A stretch of DNA of 64,000 bases from NCBI GenBank assembly GCA_964414345.1, contig CAYPWF010000013.1, positions 4,358 to 68,357 on the forward strand. The letters run 5' to 3'. The stretch's first letter is position 1. Each line of letters opens with the position of its first letter. The stretch comes from Desulfocorpusculum sp964414345 (lineage in GTDB: Bacteria > Desulfobacterota > Desulfocorpusculales > Desulfocorpusculum). The notes below the pieces were generated by a model that was not told the DNA's origin, did not search any database, and was given only the letters and a program-made list of their open reading frames with translations. Shown piece after piece: positions 24,198 to 32,254 of this stretch. Made by a program: the position numbers and the translations under genes.

Positions 24198-24820
24198 AGC
24201 CGACTGGCTCCACAGGCATATCCGACAACCCTGCCAGGATATGCGGGATAGGGCTCGAGGAGTACATCCGCAAGGTAAAGGCCTTCCATGGGTACGCAGC
24301 CCCTGGGATGATCCTGGGGGGATTCATGGTGGACCTGGCAGTGAGCCATATGCCAGAGGGTATGCTCTTTGACGCCATCTGCGAGACACCCAAGTGCCTT
24401 CCAGATGCCATACAGTTGCTCACCCCCTGCACAGTTGGGAACGGCTGGCTCAGGATCCTGAGCCTGGGTCGCTTCGCCCTGGTCCTGTACGACAAGAAAG
24501 GGGGGGAGGGGGTTCGGGTGTACGTGGACCCCTCCAGGCTGGCTCCCTGGCCCATGGCAAGGGATTGGTTCCTGAAGGTGGGCCCCAAGGAGAAGAGGGA
24601 TCTCGAGGAATTGGTAAGTATTCTCTGCAAGATGGGCTCCGGGCCCCTGGGAGTCCAGCGTGTGAGGGTGGAGCCCGGGTTTCTCAGACTGAGCCGCCAC
24701 AGGGAGTTCTCCATTTGCTCCCGCTGCGGGGAGTCATACCCAAAAGATGACGGGCCTGTGTGCCTCGGGTGTCAGGGCCAAGCCCCGTATGGCCCCGTTT
24801 TCCCTTTGCCTGGTAAGTGA
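24194..24820 (+). CDS. FmdE family protein with C-terminal zinc ribbon
   Basis: The 208-residue protein resembles FmdE, a small protein associated with formylmethanofuran dehydrogenases and other molybdenum or tungsten enzymes. The N-terminal signature FHGYAAPGMILGGFMVDLA matches the family, though the Cys of the usual HGHLCPG is Ala here. The second conserved block is ETPKCLPDAIQLLTPCTVGNG. The C-terminus carries a zinc ribbon, CSRCGESYPKDDGPVCLGC. Translation is coupled to the preceding molybdopterin oxidoreductase through ATGA, so a partner or maturation role for that enzyme is likely by context. AGGAGGAGA lies ahead of the ATG. Confidence 0.88.
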   Translation: MKPTGSTGISDNPARICGIGLEEYIRKVKAFHGYAAPGMILGGFMVDLAVSHMPEGMLFDAICETPKCLPDAIQLLTPCTVGNGWLRILSLGRFALVLYDKKGGEGVRVYVDPSRLAPWPMARDWFLKVGPKEKRDLEELVSILCKMGSGPLGVQRVRVEPGFLRLSRHREFSICSRCGESYPKDDGPVCLGCQGQAPYGPVFPLPGK

Positions 24821-24821
24821 A

Positions 24822-26276
24822 ATGATAGGGCTGCTGGAACATTATGAGAGCATTCCCTCCCTGGCCAGGGCCCTGAGGCAAGGGGAGCTGAGAGTGGAGG
24901 AGTTGGTTAACTCTTGCCTGGAGAGGATCCAGAGCCTGGAGCCGAGACTGGGCGCCTTTCGGGTAATATGCCGGGAGGCCGCTGTGAGGCAGGCCAGGGC
25001 TGCCCAGGAGAGCCTGGCAGCAGGGAGGGACTTGGGCCCTCTGCACGGAATCCCACTGGCAGTCAAGGATCTCTTCGATGTGGCAGGCATGGTCACATCC
25101 GCGGGATCACGCCTCCTGGAAGGCAACCTGGCCAGGAGGCACGCAGGGGTGGTCAGAAGATGCCTCCAAGCAGGGATGGTCCTTGTGGGCAAGACCAATA
25201 CGGTGCAGTTCGCCTACGGGGGGGTGGGGATAAACAGGGATCACGGCACACCCAGAAACCCCTGGTGCACTGAACATTACGTCCCAGGGGGCTCCAGCAG
25301 CGGTTCTGCGGTGGCAGTGGCATCGGGTATGGTACCCGCGGCCCTCGGAACAGACACGGGGGGCTCAGTGCGCATCCCGGCAGCTCTTTGCGGTATAACC
25401 GCTCTTAAGACAACCGTGGGCCGGGTGAGTCGTGCTGGGGTTTATCCCCTCAGCTGGACCCTTGACTCGGTGGGGCCCCTGGCCAGGAACGTGGAGGATG
25501 TGGCCATCCTCTATGAAATGATGGCCGGGCCAGACCCTGAGGACCAATCCACATGGAGGCAACCTCCTGTCAAGCTCCGGCCTGGGTCTGAGCCGAACCT
25601 CAAGGGGGTGAGGCTTTTTTTCCCCAGGGCAGAGTTCTGGGAGGACCTGGACCCGGAGCTGGAAAAGGCAGTCACCCAATGCGGGGAGGTGTTGCGGAGC
25701 CTGGGGGCGAACCTGGATGAGATGGAGTTCCCAGAGGCCCGAGAAGCGTGCCAGATAGCCAAAAAAGGCCTGATAATAGCCTCCGAGGCTTATTGCGCCA
25801 ACAGACACTGGGTGGAGGAGCACTTCCAGGAGCTGGATCCGGTGGTGGCCTTTCGCATAGTCAAGGGCAAGGAGATCCCTGCCCACGAGTACATACGCAC
25901 ATTGAGGGAAGTGGGGGAGCTGAGGCTGAGAGCCCTGGAGACACTCCAGCATGCGGATGCTCTTCTGGTGCCCACAACCAGGATCCCGGCCTTGCCAGTC
26001 AGAGACCTGGAGGGCTCCATAGAAGCTTACGCCTCGGCCAACTGGGGGTATCTGCGAAACACCTCCATAGGAAATGTTCTGGACCTCTGCGGGCTGAGCG
26101 TGCCTTGCGGGTTTACTTCCATGGGGCTTCCCATGGGACTCATGATCTATGGAAAGCCCTTTGAGGAGGAGATGATCCTGCGCATTGGGATGGCTTTTCA
26201 AAAGGTCACCCAGTGGCACAGGATGAGGCCCCGGTGCTGTGCGGCTCATCTCCAAGGCAAGGGCTCAGAAGCGTGA
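24822..26276 (+). CDS. amidase signature family hydrolase
   Basis: The 484-residue enzyme belongs to the amidase signature family, which hydrolyses amide bonds with a Ser-cisSer-Lys triad. The Lys lies in IPLAVKDLFD near residue 79. The glycine/serine-rich signature PGGSSSGSAVAVASG and GTDTGGSVRIPAA supply the serines. The ATG at 24822 is one base after the FmdE-family stop, so it belongs to the same transcript. No GatB or GatC genes are near, which argues against tRNA amidotransferase. The coupling to a molybdopterin enzyme suggests a pathway acting on an amide-containing compound; the substrate cannot be told from sequence. Confidence 0.9.
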   Translation: MIGLLEHYESIPSLARALRQGELRVEELVNSCLERIQSLEPRLGAFRVICREAAVRQARAAQESLAAGRDLGPLHGIPLAVKDLFDVAGMVTSAGSRLLEGNLARRHAGVVRRCLQAGMVLVGKTNTVQFAYGGVGINRDHGTPRNPWCTEHYVPGGSSSGSAVAVASGMVPAALGTDTGGSVRIPAALCGITALKTTVGRVSRAGVYPLSWTLDSVGPLARNVEDVAILYEMMAGPDPEDQSTWRQPPVKLRPGSEPNLKGVRLFFPRAEFWEDLDPELEKAVTQCGEVLRSLGANLDEMEFPEAREACQIAKKGLIIASEAYCANRHWVEEHFQELDPVVAFRIVKGKEIPAHEYIRTLREVGELRLRALETLQHADALLVPTTRIPALPVRDLEGSIEAYASANWGYLRNTSIGNVLDLCGLSVPCGFTSMGLPMGLMIYGKPFEEEMILRIGMAFQKVTQWHRMRPRCCAAHLQGKGSEA

Positions 26277-26348
26277 GTGCCAGAAGCGATCCGCCCTGGT
26301 GAACCTGCTGTAGCCAGGGTATTTCAGGTGGTGCTCAGGGAGGGGACC

Positions 26349-26927
26349 ATGGATTTCAAGGCCCATCTTCAGACGGCTTGGGAGATGTCCTGGAAGTTTC
26401 TCGTCCCGCTGGTGGTCAACACACTGGTAATGGTGGTAGTGGGGGTGGCAAGCCTGGGCATCCTGGCACCGGTGACCGCTGCAGGGTACACTCAGTCCCT
26501 GCTGCTGGCCCTCAGGCAGGGGAGGGAGCCTAAAGTGGGGGACCTCTTCTCGGAGATGCGGCTTTTCCTGCCCCTTCTCGGGTTTTCCATAGCAGCCGCG
26601 TTGGCCTTGCTTATCGGTTTCTGGATCTTCTTCATCCCGGGGACTCTGGTGGCCGTTGCCCTGGTCTTCTGCTGTCTGTACCTGCTGCCTCTCCTGACAG
26701 ACCAGAGGATGGGCATCTTGGAGGCCCTCAGGGAAAGCTTCTCAATGGGCATGGAGAACGTCTCTGAGCACATCGTGGTGGCGGCCATCTTTGTGGTGAT
26801 AAGCGCTCTGGGCAGCTCCGTGATGCTGGGAGTGCTCCTCACCCAGCCCTTTGCAACGCTCTTTCTCCTTTCCGTTTACGAGGAGAAGATGAGGGCCAAA
26901 AGGATTTCTTCCACCCCCAGGGCATAG
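26349..26927 (+). CDS. small integral membrane protein of unknown function
   Basis: The 192-residue protein has four or five hydrophobic segments. Examples are FLVPLVVNTLVMVVVGVASL near residue 15 and LLGFSIAAALALLIGFWIFF near 85. Glycine- and Phe-rich helices and short charged loops resemble uncharacterised DUF975-like or glycerophosphodiesterase-membrane-domain-like proteins. I chose the ATG at 26349, preceded by AGGGAGGGG; a GTG at 26277 would add 24 residues without membrane character. It follows the amidase at 72 bp and is probably the last gene of that operon. I assign no function. Confidence 0.75.
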   Translation: MDFKAHLQTAWEMSWKFLVPLVVNTLVMVVVGVASLGILAPVTAAGYTQSLLLALRQGREPKVGDLFSEMRLFLPLLGFSIAAALALLIGFWIFFIPGTLVAVALVFCCLYLLPLLTDQRMGILEALRESFSMGMENVSEHIVVAAIFVVISALGSSVMLGVLLTQPFATLFLLSVYEEKMRAKRISSTPRA

Positions 26928-26969
26928 TCTCCCTTGTCCGCACCAAGCCCTCCTGGGGGCCATGGAACT

Positions 26970-27126
26970 AGCCCACATTGTTCATGATCAGTGGACGGTC
27001 TGGGCTATCTTAATGGGGTTTTTGGACAAGCCGGTCCATACTCCAAAACACCCTGATTTTCGGTTTCCGGGGGCTTGGGGGCTTGGCCACCAAGCTCACA
27101 GGATTTGGAGAATAATCAGGGCTAAG
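26970..27126 (+). repeat. dispersed intergenic repeat, copy B (internal deletion)
   Basis: It matches copy A at the head (AGCCCACATTGTTCA, GGGCTATCTTAATG, GGACAA..GGTCCA) and tail (GGGGGCTTGGGGGCTTGGCC, CTCACAGGAT). It lacks about 40 bp containing the GGTTTGAGTCGG block. It lies between two convergent genes. Confidence 0.6.
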
Positions 27127-27131
27127 ACTAG

Positions 27132-27455
27132 TCACTTGGGGCCTGGGATTGTGTTGGAATGGAGCAGCTCCCCAGGCTCCTTGCCTTGCCTAAGTTTGCC
27201 TTGGTACAGGAGGTTGTTTCTAACCGGTCCTGTGTAGCCGCCTCTGGGACTGGTCGGCTCAGAGCCCGCCTCTTGGTACCAGAGCCACATGTCCCCGTTT
27301 TGAGTATCAAAGATGAAAATCTTGGGGAACACCCGAGTGGTGGGGTCTCCCACTTGGATGAGCATGGCCTGATATCGGCCCGGTGCTTGTGCCGAGGCTT
27401 CCGCTGCCGCGCAAAACAGACACAGGAGCGTCCCTAAAATCAAAGCCTTCCTCAT
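27132..27455 (-). CDS. small secreted protein of unknown function
   Basis: The 107-residue precursor has a clear signal peptide (residues 1-24, cleavage after ASAQA or nearby). GGGAGGTA lies ahead of the ATG at 27455. The mature part of about 83 residues contains FIFDTQNGDMWLWYQ, resembling short exported beta-structured proteins that display a DTxxGxxW pattern; I know no function for them. No cysteines are in the mature part. It is monocistronic as far as can be seen: a repeat lies downstream and a 452-bp gap with another repeat lies upstream. Confidence 0.75.
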   Translation of the reverse strand: MRKALILGTLLCLFCAAAEASAQAPGRYQAMLIQVGDPTTRVFPKIFIFDTQNGDMWLWYQEAGSEPTSPRGGYTGPVRNNLLYQGKLRQGKEPGELLHSNTIPGPK

Positions 27456-27627
27456 GGCGCACTACCTCCCATGCTTTATTCTTGTTTAACCAACAGAATA
27501 GATGCATCTTCTACAAGCAACCCCTTTTCTCCTGAGGGGTTTCTCATTCTACCCCGGGGTTCTCCCTAAGGGGGAGAGGAGTTGCTCCCAGCCTTAGCTG
27601 CGGGAAAAGGATCAAAGGCCGACCTAT

Positions 27628-27828
27628 CAGTCCACTCTGTTCATGCTCAGTACATAGCGGAGGCTATCTTGATGATATGTTGGGATAAACCAGTGCATGC
27701 TCAAAAAAACCTGCCTTTCGGCCTCAGGTCTGGCCCTGGTTTGACTCGGTATATGTCGAAGTGTACCGGGGGCTTGGGAGCTTAGCCCTCAAACTCACAG
27801 ACTCTTTAGAGTAATCCGGTTTAGGCTC
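27628..27828 (+). repeat. dispersed intergenic repeat, copy C (full length)
   Basis: It carries the same blocks as copy A: GGCTATCTTGATGATATGTT, ATGCTCAAAAAAACCTG, CCTGGTTTGACTCGGTATATG, GGGGGCTTGGGAGCTTAGCC and AAACTCACAG. It sits in the 452-bp gap between the small secreted protein and tRNA-Gln, only about 500 bp from copy B in the same orientation. The rest of the gap shows a GGGGGAG-type hairpin near 27565-27585 and no gene. Confidence 0.65.
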
Positions 27829-27858
27829 TAATGCCTCTTCCGGGTAAAACGCAGGCCC

Positions 27859-27892
27859 AAAAGAAAAGGGCCTGGCACTAGATCCCAGGCCC
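27859..27892 (-). terminator. Rho-independent terminator of tRNA-Gln
   Basis: On the minus strand, GGGCCTGG and CCAGGCCC (27892-27885 and 27875-27868) form a perfect 8-bp stem with a 9-nt loop, followed by TTTTCTTTT. It begins 15 bp after the tRNA 3' end. Confidence 0.85.
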
Positions 27893-27907
27893 TCTTAGAG
27901 CTCAAAG

Positions 27908-27981
27908 TGGCTGGGGGACCTGGATTCGAACCAAGATTCACGGAGTCAGAGTCCGTTGTCCTGCCGTTGAACGATCCCCCA
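27908..27981 (-). tRNA. tRNA-Gln (anticodon CTG)
   Basis: The cloverleaf closes by eye. The 7-bp acceptor stem has the weak U1-A72 pair that is an identity feature of tRNA-Gln. The anticodon loop CTCTGAC gives anticodon CTG for codon CAG, and the T loop is GGTTCGAATCC. The discriminator is G73 and CCA is encoded. A promoter with a 17-nt spacer and a strong terminator flank it, so it forms a single-gene transcript. Confidence 0.95.
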
Positions 27982-27991
27982 ACGCCAAAAG

Positions 27992-28020
27992 AAGATAACC
28001 CAACTGACCTGGGACGTCAA
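27992..28020 (-). promoter_or_regulatory. promoter of tRNA-Gln
   Basis: TTGACG (28020-28015), a 17-nt spacer and TATCTT (27997-27992) on the minus strand end 10 bp before the tRNA. The -35 box overlaps the last codons of the DUF167 gene. Confidence 0.7.
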
Positions 28021-28376
28021 CCGTCTGGTGCCCCACGGCCCCCTGGGCCCAGCTTGCGGTTCCTCTCACATTTGGTGGTTCGGATCCCCACAGCCCCCAG
28101 TCTTTTGTCCAGCCCTTGGATGTCCAATCCCTTTATGGCGACCCTCTTGTTCCTGGATGACCCCCCGGAGACTATCTCTACATCCCCCTTGGAGACTCCC
28201 AGGAATTTGGCCAGGAAATCTCGAAGGGCCTTGTTGGCCTTGCCCTCCACAGGGGGTGCTGTGAGCCTCACTCTGAGGGCCCCCTCCATGACTCCAGCCA
28301 GCTCGTTGGTGGAAGCCCTTGGTAGGACTCTCACCTGGAAAGCCACCCAGCCCGGCTCAAAGTCCACTCTCAGCAT
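28017..28376 (-). CDS. YggU/DUF167 family protein
   Basis: The 119-residue protein shows the DUF167 fold pattern: a strand FQVRVLPRAS, then LRVRLTAPPVEGKANKALRDFLAKFLGV, and the GGSSRNKRVAIKG loop. The family is small, cytoplasmic and of unknown role. It extends about 20 residues beyond the usual end, with a basic glycine-rich tail. GAGGGG lies just ahead of the ATG at 28376; a GTG at 28391 is an alternative. It follows the fumarase gene on the same strand. Confidence 0.85.
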   Translation of the reverse strand: MLRVDFEPGWVAFQVRVLPRASTNELAGVMEGALRVRLTAPPVEGKANKALRDFLAKFLGVSKGDVEIVSGGSSRNKRVAIKGLDIQGLDKRLGAVGIRTTKCERNRKLGPGGRGAPDG

Positions 28377-28462
28377 CAGCCCCTCTTGCACGCCTCATGC
28401 CCCTTACAAGCCAGAGTTAGGTACAGAGACTCGGCCATCACCTTTTCAGCCTCGGGTGGGGG

Positions 28463-29851
28463 CTAGGGCCCTGTGAGCTTCCGTATATCCAGGAGCCTGT
28501 CCAACTCCTCCTGAGGCATCAGCCCTTTTTCCCTTGCCAGCTCCCGCACTGTCTTTCCCAGACGCAGAGCCTCCTGGGCAAGGCTTGCGGCAGCATCATA
28601 TCCTATGACCGGCGCCAAGGGGGTGACCAGGGCCAGGCTGGACTCTATGAAGGAAAGGGCCCTGCCCTCGTTGGCCCTTATCCCCTTCACACACTTTTCC
28701 GCCAGCACATCACAAGCTTTTCCCAGTATTCGGATGGACTCCAGGAGCCTCTCGGCCATGATGGGCATCATGGTGTTGAGCTCCAGCGTGCCGTGCTGAC
28801 CCCCAATGCACAACGTGAGATCGTTTCCCATGACCGCTGCAGCCACCATCATGACGCACTCTGGAATGACCGGGTTGACCTTCCCGGGCATGATGGAACT
28901 TCCGGGCTGTAGCTCAGGGAGAGTAATTTCCCCCAGAGCTCCGTGGGGGCCCGAATTCATAAGACGCAGATCATTGGCTATCTTCATGAGGCTGGTGGCA
29001 AAAGCCTTGAGCTGCCCGCTTGCCTCCACCAAGCCATCCTTGCTTCCCAGGGCTTCGAACAAATCAGGGGCCTGTACAAAGGCATGGCCGCTCAGCTCCC
29101 GGATGCGTGAGATGGCCAACTCAGCAAAACCTTGAGGGGCGTTTAGTCCTGTGCCCACAGCCGTACCCCCCAGGGCCAGCTCCAGGAGGGAGGGCATGGC
29201 AGACCCTATGCGGACAATTGCGTGGGCCACCTGGGAAGCGTATCCGCCGAACTCCTGGCCCAAGCGCACAGGGAGAGCGTCTTGAAGGTGTGTGCGGCCC
29301 AGCTTGAATACCCCGTCGAACTCCAGGGCCTTTTGCTCCAAGACCTGCTGAAGCTTCCCCATGGCAGGCAGGAGCTCACCTTCCAAGGCCCCCACAGCCG
29401 CCACGTGTATGGCGGTGGGTATCACGTCGTTGCTGGACTGGCTCATGTTCACATGATCGTTGGGGTGCACAAGGGACTTGTCCCCACGCTTTCCCCCCAA
29501 GATTTCCGCAGCCCTGTTGGCAATGACCTCGTTGGCGTTCATGTTGGTGGATGTACCAGAGCCGGTTTGAAACACATCCACCACAAACTCCCCGTCAAGC
29601 CTTCCCTGCATTACCTCCGAGGCTGCCTGAACAACGGCATTCCCCACCCGAGTCTCAAGAAGACCCAGTTCCATGTTGGCCTGGGCGCAGGCAAGCTTCA
29701 CAAGTCCCAAAGCCCTGATGAGCTCCCGGGGCATGGGCCTGCCGCTTATGGGGAAATTCTCCATAGCCCTCTGGGTCTGAGCCCCATAATAAGCCCAATT
29801 GGGCACCCTCACCTCCCCAATGGAATCCCTCTCCACCCTGAAGCTGTTCAT
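28463..29851 (-). CDS. fumC: class II fumarate hydratase (aspartase/fumarase superfamily)
   Basis: The 462-residue enzyme should interconvert fumarate and malate. It carries all superfamily blocks: FQTGSGTSTNMNANEV near residue 94, HPNDHVNMSQSSNDV (the substrate-binding region) near 129, GRTHLQDALPVRLGQEF near 185, and the mobile-loop signature GSSIMPGKVNPVIPE near 318. THLQDA favours fumarase over aspartase, but VIPE after the signature is shared with some aspartases, so aspartate ammonia-lyase remains a lesser possibility. A strong GGGAGGAGG lies close to the ATG. It complements the sdhAB-mdh operon and the malic enzyme in this window. Confidence 0.82.
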   Translation of the reverse strand: MNSFRVERDSIGEVRVPNWAYYGAQTQRAMENFPISGRPMPRELIRALGLVKLACAQANMELGLLETRVGNAVVQAASEVMQGRLDGEFVVDVFQTGSGTSTNMNANEVIANRAAEILGGKRGDKSLVHPNDHVNMSQSSNDVIPTAIHVAAVGALEGELLPAMGKLQQVLEQKALEFDGVFKLGRTHLQDALPVRLGQEFGGYASQVAHAIVRIGSAMPSLLELALGGTAVGTGLNAPQGFAELAISRIRELSGHAFVQAPDLFEALGSKDGLVEASGQLKAFATSLMKIANDLRLMNSGPHGALGEITLPELQPGSSIMPGKVNPVIPECVMMVAAAVMGNDLTLCIGGQHGTLELNTMMPIMAERLLESIRILGKACDVLAEKCVKGIRANEGRALSFIESSLALVTPLAPVIGYDAAASLAQEALRLGKTVRELAREKGLMPQEELDRLLDIRKLTGP

Positions 29852-29904
29852 CTCCTCCTCCCAGGACTCCGAGCCTTAAGGCAATGCTGTGCTTCCAGAT
29901 CCCC

Positions 29905-30717
29905 TCAGGCCTGCCTCCATCTGAAGCTTGCCCCAAGCCTGACTGCCAGTTGCTCCAGCCAGGGGGAAAGCTCTCCCTGGATCCCCTGTACCCTGCCTCC
30001 CGTCAGCACCCCGCACCCGCACATGGAAGAGGCGCCCTTCTCACCATACCAGAGGATCTCCAAGGCCTGACACCCCCTTGCGAGGGGAATTCCTGGGTCT
30101 GTTTCGGAAAAGAGAGGGTACCACACCAGAAATAGCCTGCAGGTCTCTTTCAATATGCTTATTATTTCGGAGCATTTCCTCCTGTCTTTCTCTGCATCGG
30201 GCCAGAAGGGCGGATCCACCAGAGCCAGATCCCAGGTCTCCCCTGAGCCAGCCAAACCCTCAAAACCGTCTTTGCAGGTAAAACTTATGGAGGTTCCCGC
30301 ACTTTCTGAAATCCCTAAAACCCGAAGGTGCTCCCGCACTTTCGGGGAAGTGTCGTACAGACCCATGCGGTAATGGAGCCCCCTACCCTGAAGGAACAGG
30401 GCCGCCTGGAGCCAGGAAGCAGGGTAAAATCCCCCCGGGCCTCTCACCATGCCCACCAGCCTGAAATAAGGATGGGAGATCAAAGATGCCGGAGGGGGAT
30501 GCAATCTGCCTACCCCTTCCTTCCAGGCCCCGCCTTTTTCAAGAAGGTATAAGGCCTCGCCGCAATGGGTCTCCAAGTACCGGAAGGGCTCGGGTTGACG
30601 GATCTCCTGCCTGGTCAAAATCTCCAGGGCAGTAAGCAACAGGAAGTGCTTCCACACATCCCCCCTGTTGCCTGCCCTGAGGCCATGTTCGTAAGAATCC
30701 TGGCCGGAAACCTTCAC
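29905..30717 (-). CDS. rlmJ: RlmJ-like 23S rRNA adenine N6-methyltransferase, divergent
   Basis: RlmJ methylates an adenine of 23S rRNA using S-adenosylmethionine. The family start pattern (YEHGLRAGNRGDVWKHF) is present, then YLETHCGEALYLL in place of the usual YLDTHAG. The catalytic motif is DPPF (VDPPFWPDAE), and FLVWYPL matches the family's WYP block. It is divergent: several blocks differ and the C-terminus is glycine-rich. I chose the GTG at 30717, which places the family N-terminus correctly and leaves 4 bp to the alkaline phosphatase stop. An upstream in-frame start at 30777 would overlap that gene by 56 bp. The substrate is inferred from family only. Confidence 0.7.
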   Translation of the reverse strand: MKVSGQDSYEHGLRAGNRGDVWKHFLLLTALEILTRQEIRQPEPFRYLETHCGEALYLLEKGGAWKEGVGRLHPPPASLISHPYFRLVGMVRGPGGFYPASWLQAALFLQGRGLHYRMGLYDTSPKVREHLRVLGISESAGTSISFTCKDGFEGLAGSGETWDLALVDPPFWPDAEKDRRKCSEIISILKETCRLFLVWYPLFSETDPGIPLARGCQALEILWYGEKGASSMCGCGVLTGGRVQGIQGELSPWLEQLAVRLGASFRWRQA

Positions 30718-30721
30718 GGTC

Positions 30722-32251
30722 TCATCTGTGGGAAGGCAACTCTGCGCCCCAAGCCTTGGCCAGGATCTTGGCCACATCCGTATTGTCCAAAAGCCCCCTG
30801 AATTTCTCGGCCATTGGTCCCTGGGCCATGATCATCACAGGGGTGTGGGTGTGCGTCCCCACGGCCCAAGCTGTGCCTACTTCCCGGCCCAGGATCCGAC
30901 CCAAAAGAGCTGAAGAATTCATGGAGCCGTATACGTAAAACTCAGTGAACTCCCTGGGGGCAGGGTACCCCAGTGATGGGTCCTTGGCCAGGACCATGGC
31001 TGCTTGCTCCTCTGAAATAACAAAGGCGGAGTTCTGCTCTACCTCTCTTTTTAGGGCTGCGGGATCCCCTTTGCTGTCCAGAACCATCCTGAAAAGGGAT
31101 TTGTTCTGCCGGGCCATGCGCTCGAAGATGGCTTTCTCGTTGAAATTGTACTTTGATTTCCAGGTCTCCCCGCTGGCCAGTTGCACCGGGGCAGGGGGGC
31201 TGAAGCTGTTGTACGCAATGGCAAGACCTCCTGTGTCGTGGTCTGCTGTAAGAATCACCAAGGTCCCAGGATCGCTCTTCGCAAACCTCAGGACCACCCC
31301 CAGAGCCTCTTCCATTTCCAGCATTTCGTGCAGCACCCCTGCCACATCATTGGCGTGGGCTGCCCAGTCGATCTGGCCTGCCTCAACCATCAGGAAAAAA
31401 CCCTCTGGGTTTTTTGAAAGCACTTCCAGAGCCTTTTCGGTCATCTCCCCCAGCCTGGGGATACCTTTCACCTTCTGGGGTTGCCTGTCTATGGCCAAAG
31501 GAAAAGCTGTGGCTCCGAAAAGCCCCAGGATCTTCTGGCTACCCTCGGGCTTCAGTTCCTTTAATGCCTGGGAGTCGGCCAGAATCAAATAGCCCTTTTT
31601 CCTGAATTCCTCCAGTAGATCCTTTTCATCTTCTCTCTTGGAAGCTCCCCATCCAGCCTCCTTGGGTGTGGATTTTAGAGCCGGATGTTCCTCAACTCTG
31701 GTGCCCTTAGGGATAAAAAACTGGGCTCCGCTGGATAAGGCCACATCCACTTTTCCCCCTTCCAGGAGCTGAAGGGCTATCTGGGCTTCCATGTCCCTGT
31801 GGAGCACCTGGGCGTAAAAGCCTGCGGGCGTGGCATGGGTGATCCTGGTGTTGCTGATGAGGCCTGTGGACTTGCCCTTTTCCCGAGCCACATCCAGTAT
31901 GCTCTTTACAGGCCTTCCCTCGTGGTCCTTGCCTATCATTCCATCGCGGGTCTTGACCCCGCAGGCCAGGGCCGTGGCTGCCGAGGCCGAGTCCGTCACA
32001 ACGGTCCCGTACTGATAGGTAAGGCAGTAGCCTGTGTTACCAGCTGCCATGAGTCGCTCCAGGTTCAGCTGGCCGGCCTCACCCTCCAGGAACCTGTTGT
32101 AGTAAACAAGGAGCCCCACAGCTTCGGGCCCCATGCCATCTCCAATAAAAAGAATTATGCTCTTGGGGGAAGAGGCCCGAAGCAGGGCTGGAGACATCAA
32201 GACCACAAGGAGGCCCAAAACAACTTGTAATGCTTTTCTTGCCTTATTCAT
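30722..32251 (-). CDS. phoA: alkaline phosphatase, PhoA family
   Basis: The 509-residue precursor has a signal peptide (1-26) and would act in the periplasm to release phosphate from organic monoesters. FIGDGMG near residue 35 gives the first metal-binding Asp, and VTDSASAATALACG places the phosphorylated serine at 88. DHDTGG and VGTHTHTPVMI supply further zinc ligands. GAGAGGAGA lies 9 nt ahead of the ATG at 32251. It starts 3 bp after the DUF488 stop and ends 4 bp before rlmJ, so it belongs to a tightly packed run of unrelated functions. No Pho-box-like repeat was looked for systematically. Confidence 0.92.
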   Translation of the reverse strand: MNKARKALQVVLGLLVVLMSPALLRASSPKSIILFIGDGMGPEAVGLLVYYNRFLEGEAGQLNLERLMAAGNTGYCLTYQYGTVVTDSASAATALACGVKTRDGMIGKDHEGRPVKSILDVAREKGKSTGLISNTRITHATPAGFYAQVLHRDMEAQIALQLLEGGKVDVALSSGAQFFIPKGTRVEEHPALKSTPKEAGWGASKREDEKDLLEEFRKKGYLILADSQALKELKPEGSQKILGLFGATAFPLAIDRQPQKVKGIPRLGEMTEKALEVLSKNPEGFFLMVEAGQIDWAAHANDVAGVLHEMLEMEEALGVVLRFAKSDPGTLVILTADHDTGGLAIAYNSFSPPAPVQLASGETWKSKYNFNEKAIFERMARQNKSLFRMVLDSKGDPAALKREVEQNSAFVISEEQAAMVLAKDPSLGYPAPREFTEFYVYGSMNSSALLGRILGREVGTAWAVGTHTHTPVMIMAQGPMAEKFRGLLDNTDVAKILAKAWGAELPSHR

Positions 32252-32254
32252 TGC

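Noticed and set aside
24747..24821. Longer amidase start inside the FmdE-like gene
   Set aside because: It would overlap the zinc-ribbon end of the FmdE-like protein and adds residues with no family match; the ATG at 24822 directly follows that gene's stop.
25365..26255. Open minus-strand frame of 296 codons opposite the amidase
   Set aside because: It lies wholly antisense to a well-recognised amidase signature protein and shows no domain, signal or ribosome binding site.
28463..29851. Aspartate ammonia-lyase instead of fumarase
   Set aside because: THLQDA and the overall block pattern fit fumarase better, and the window holds other malate/fumarate enzymes; aspartase is kept as a minor alternative.
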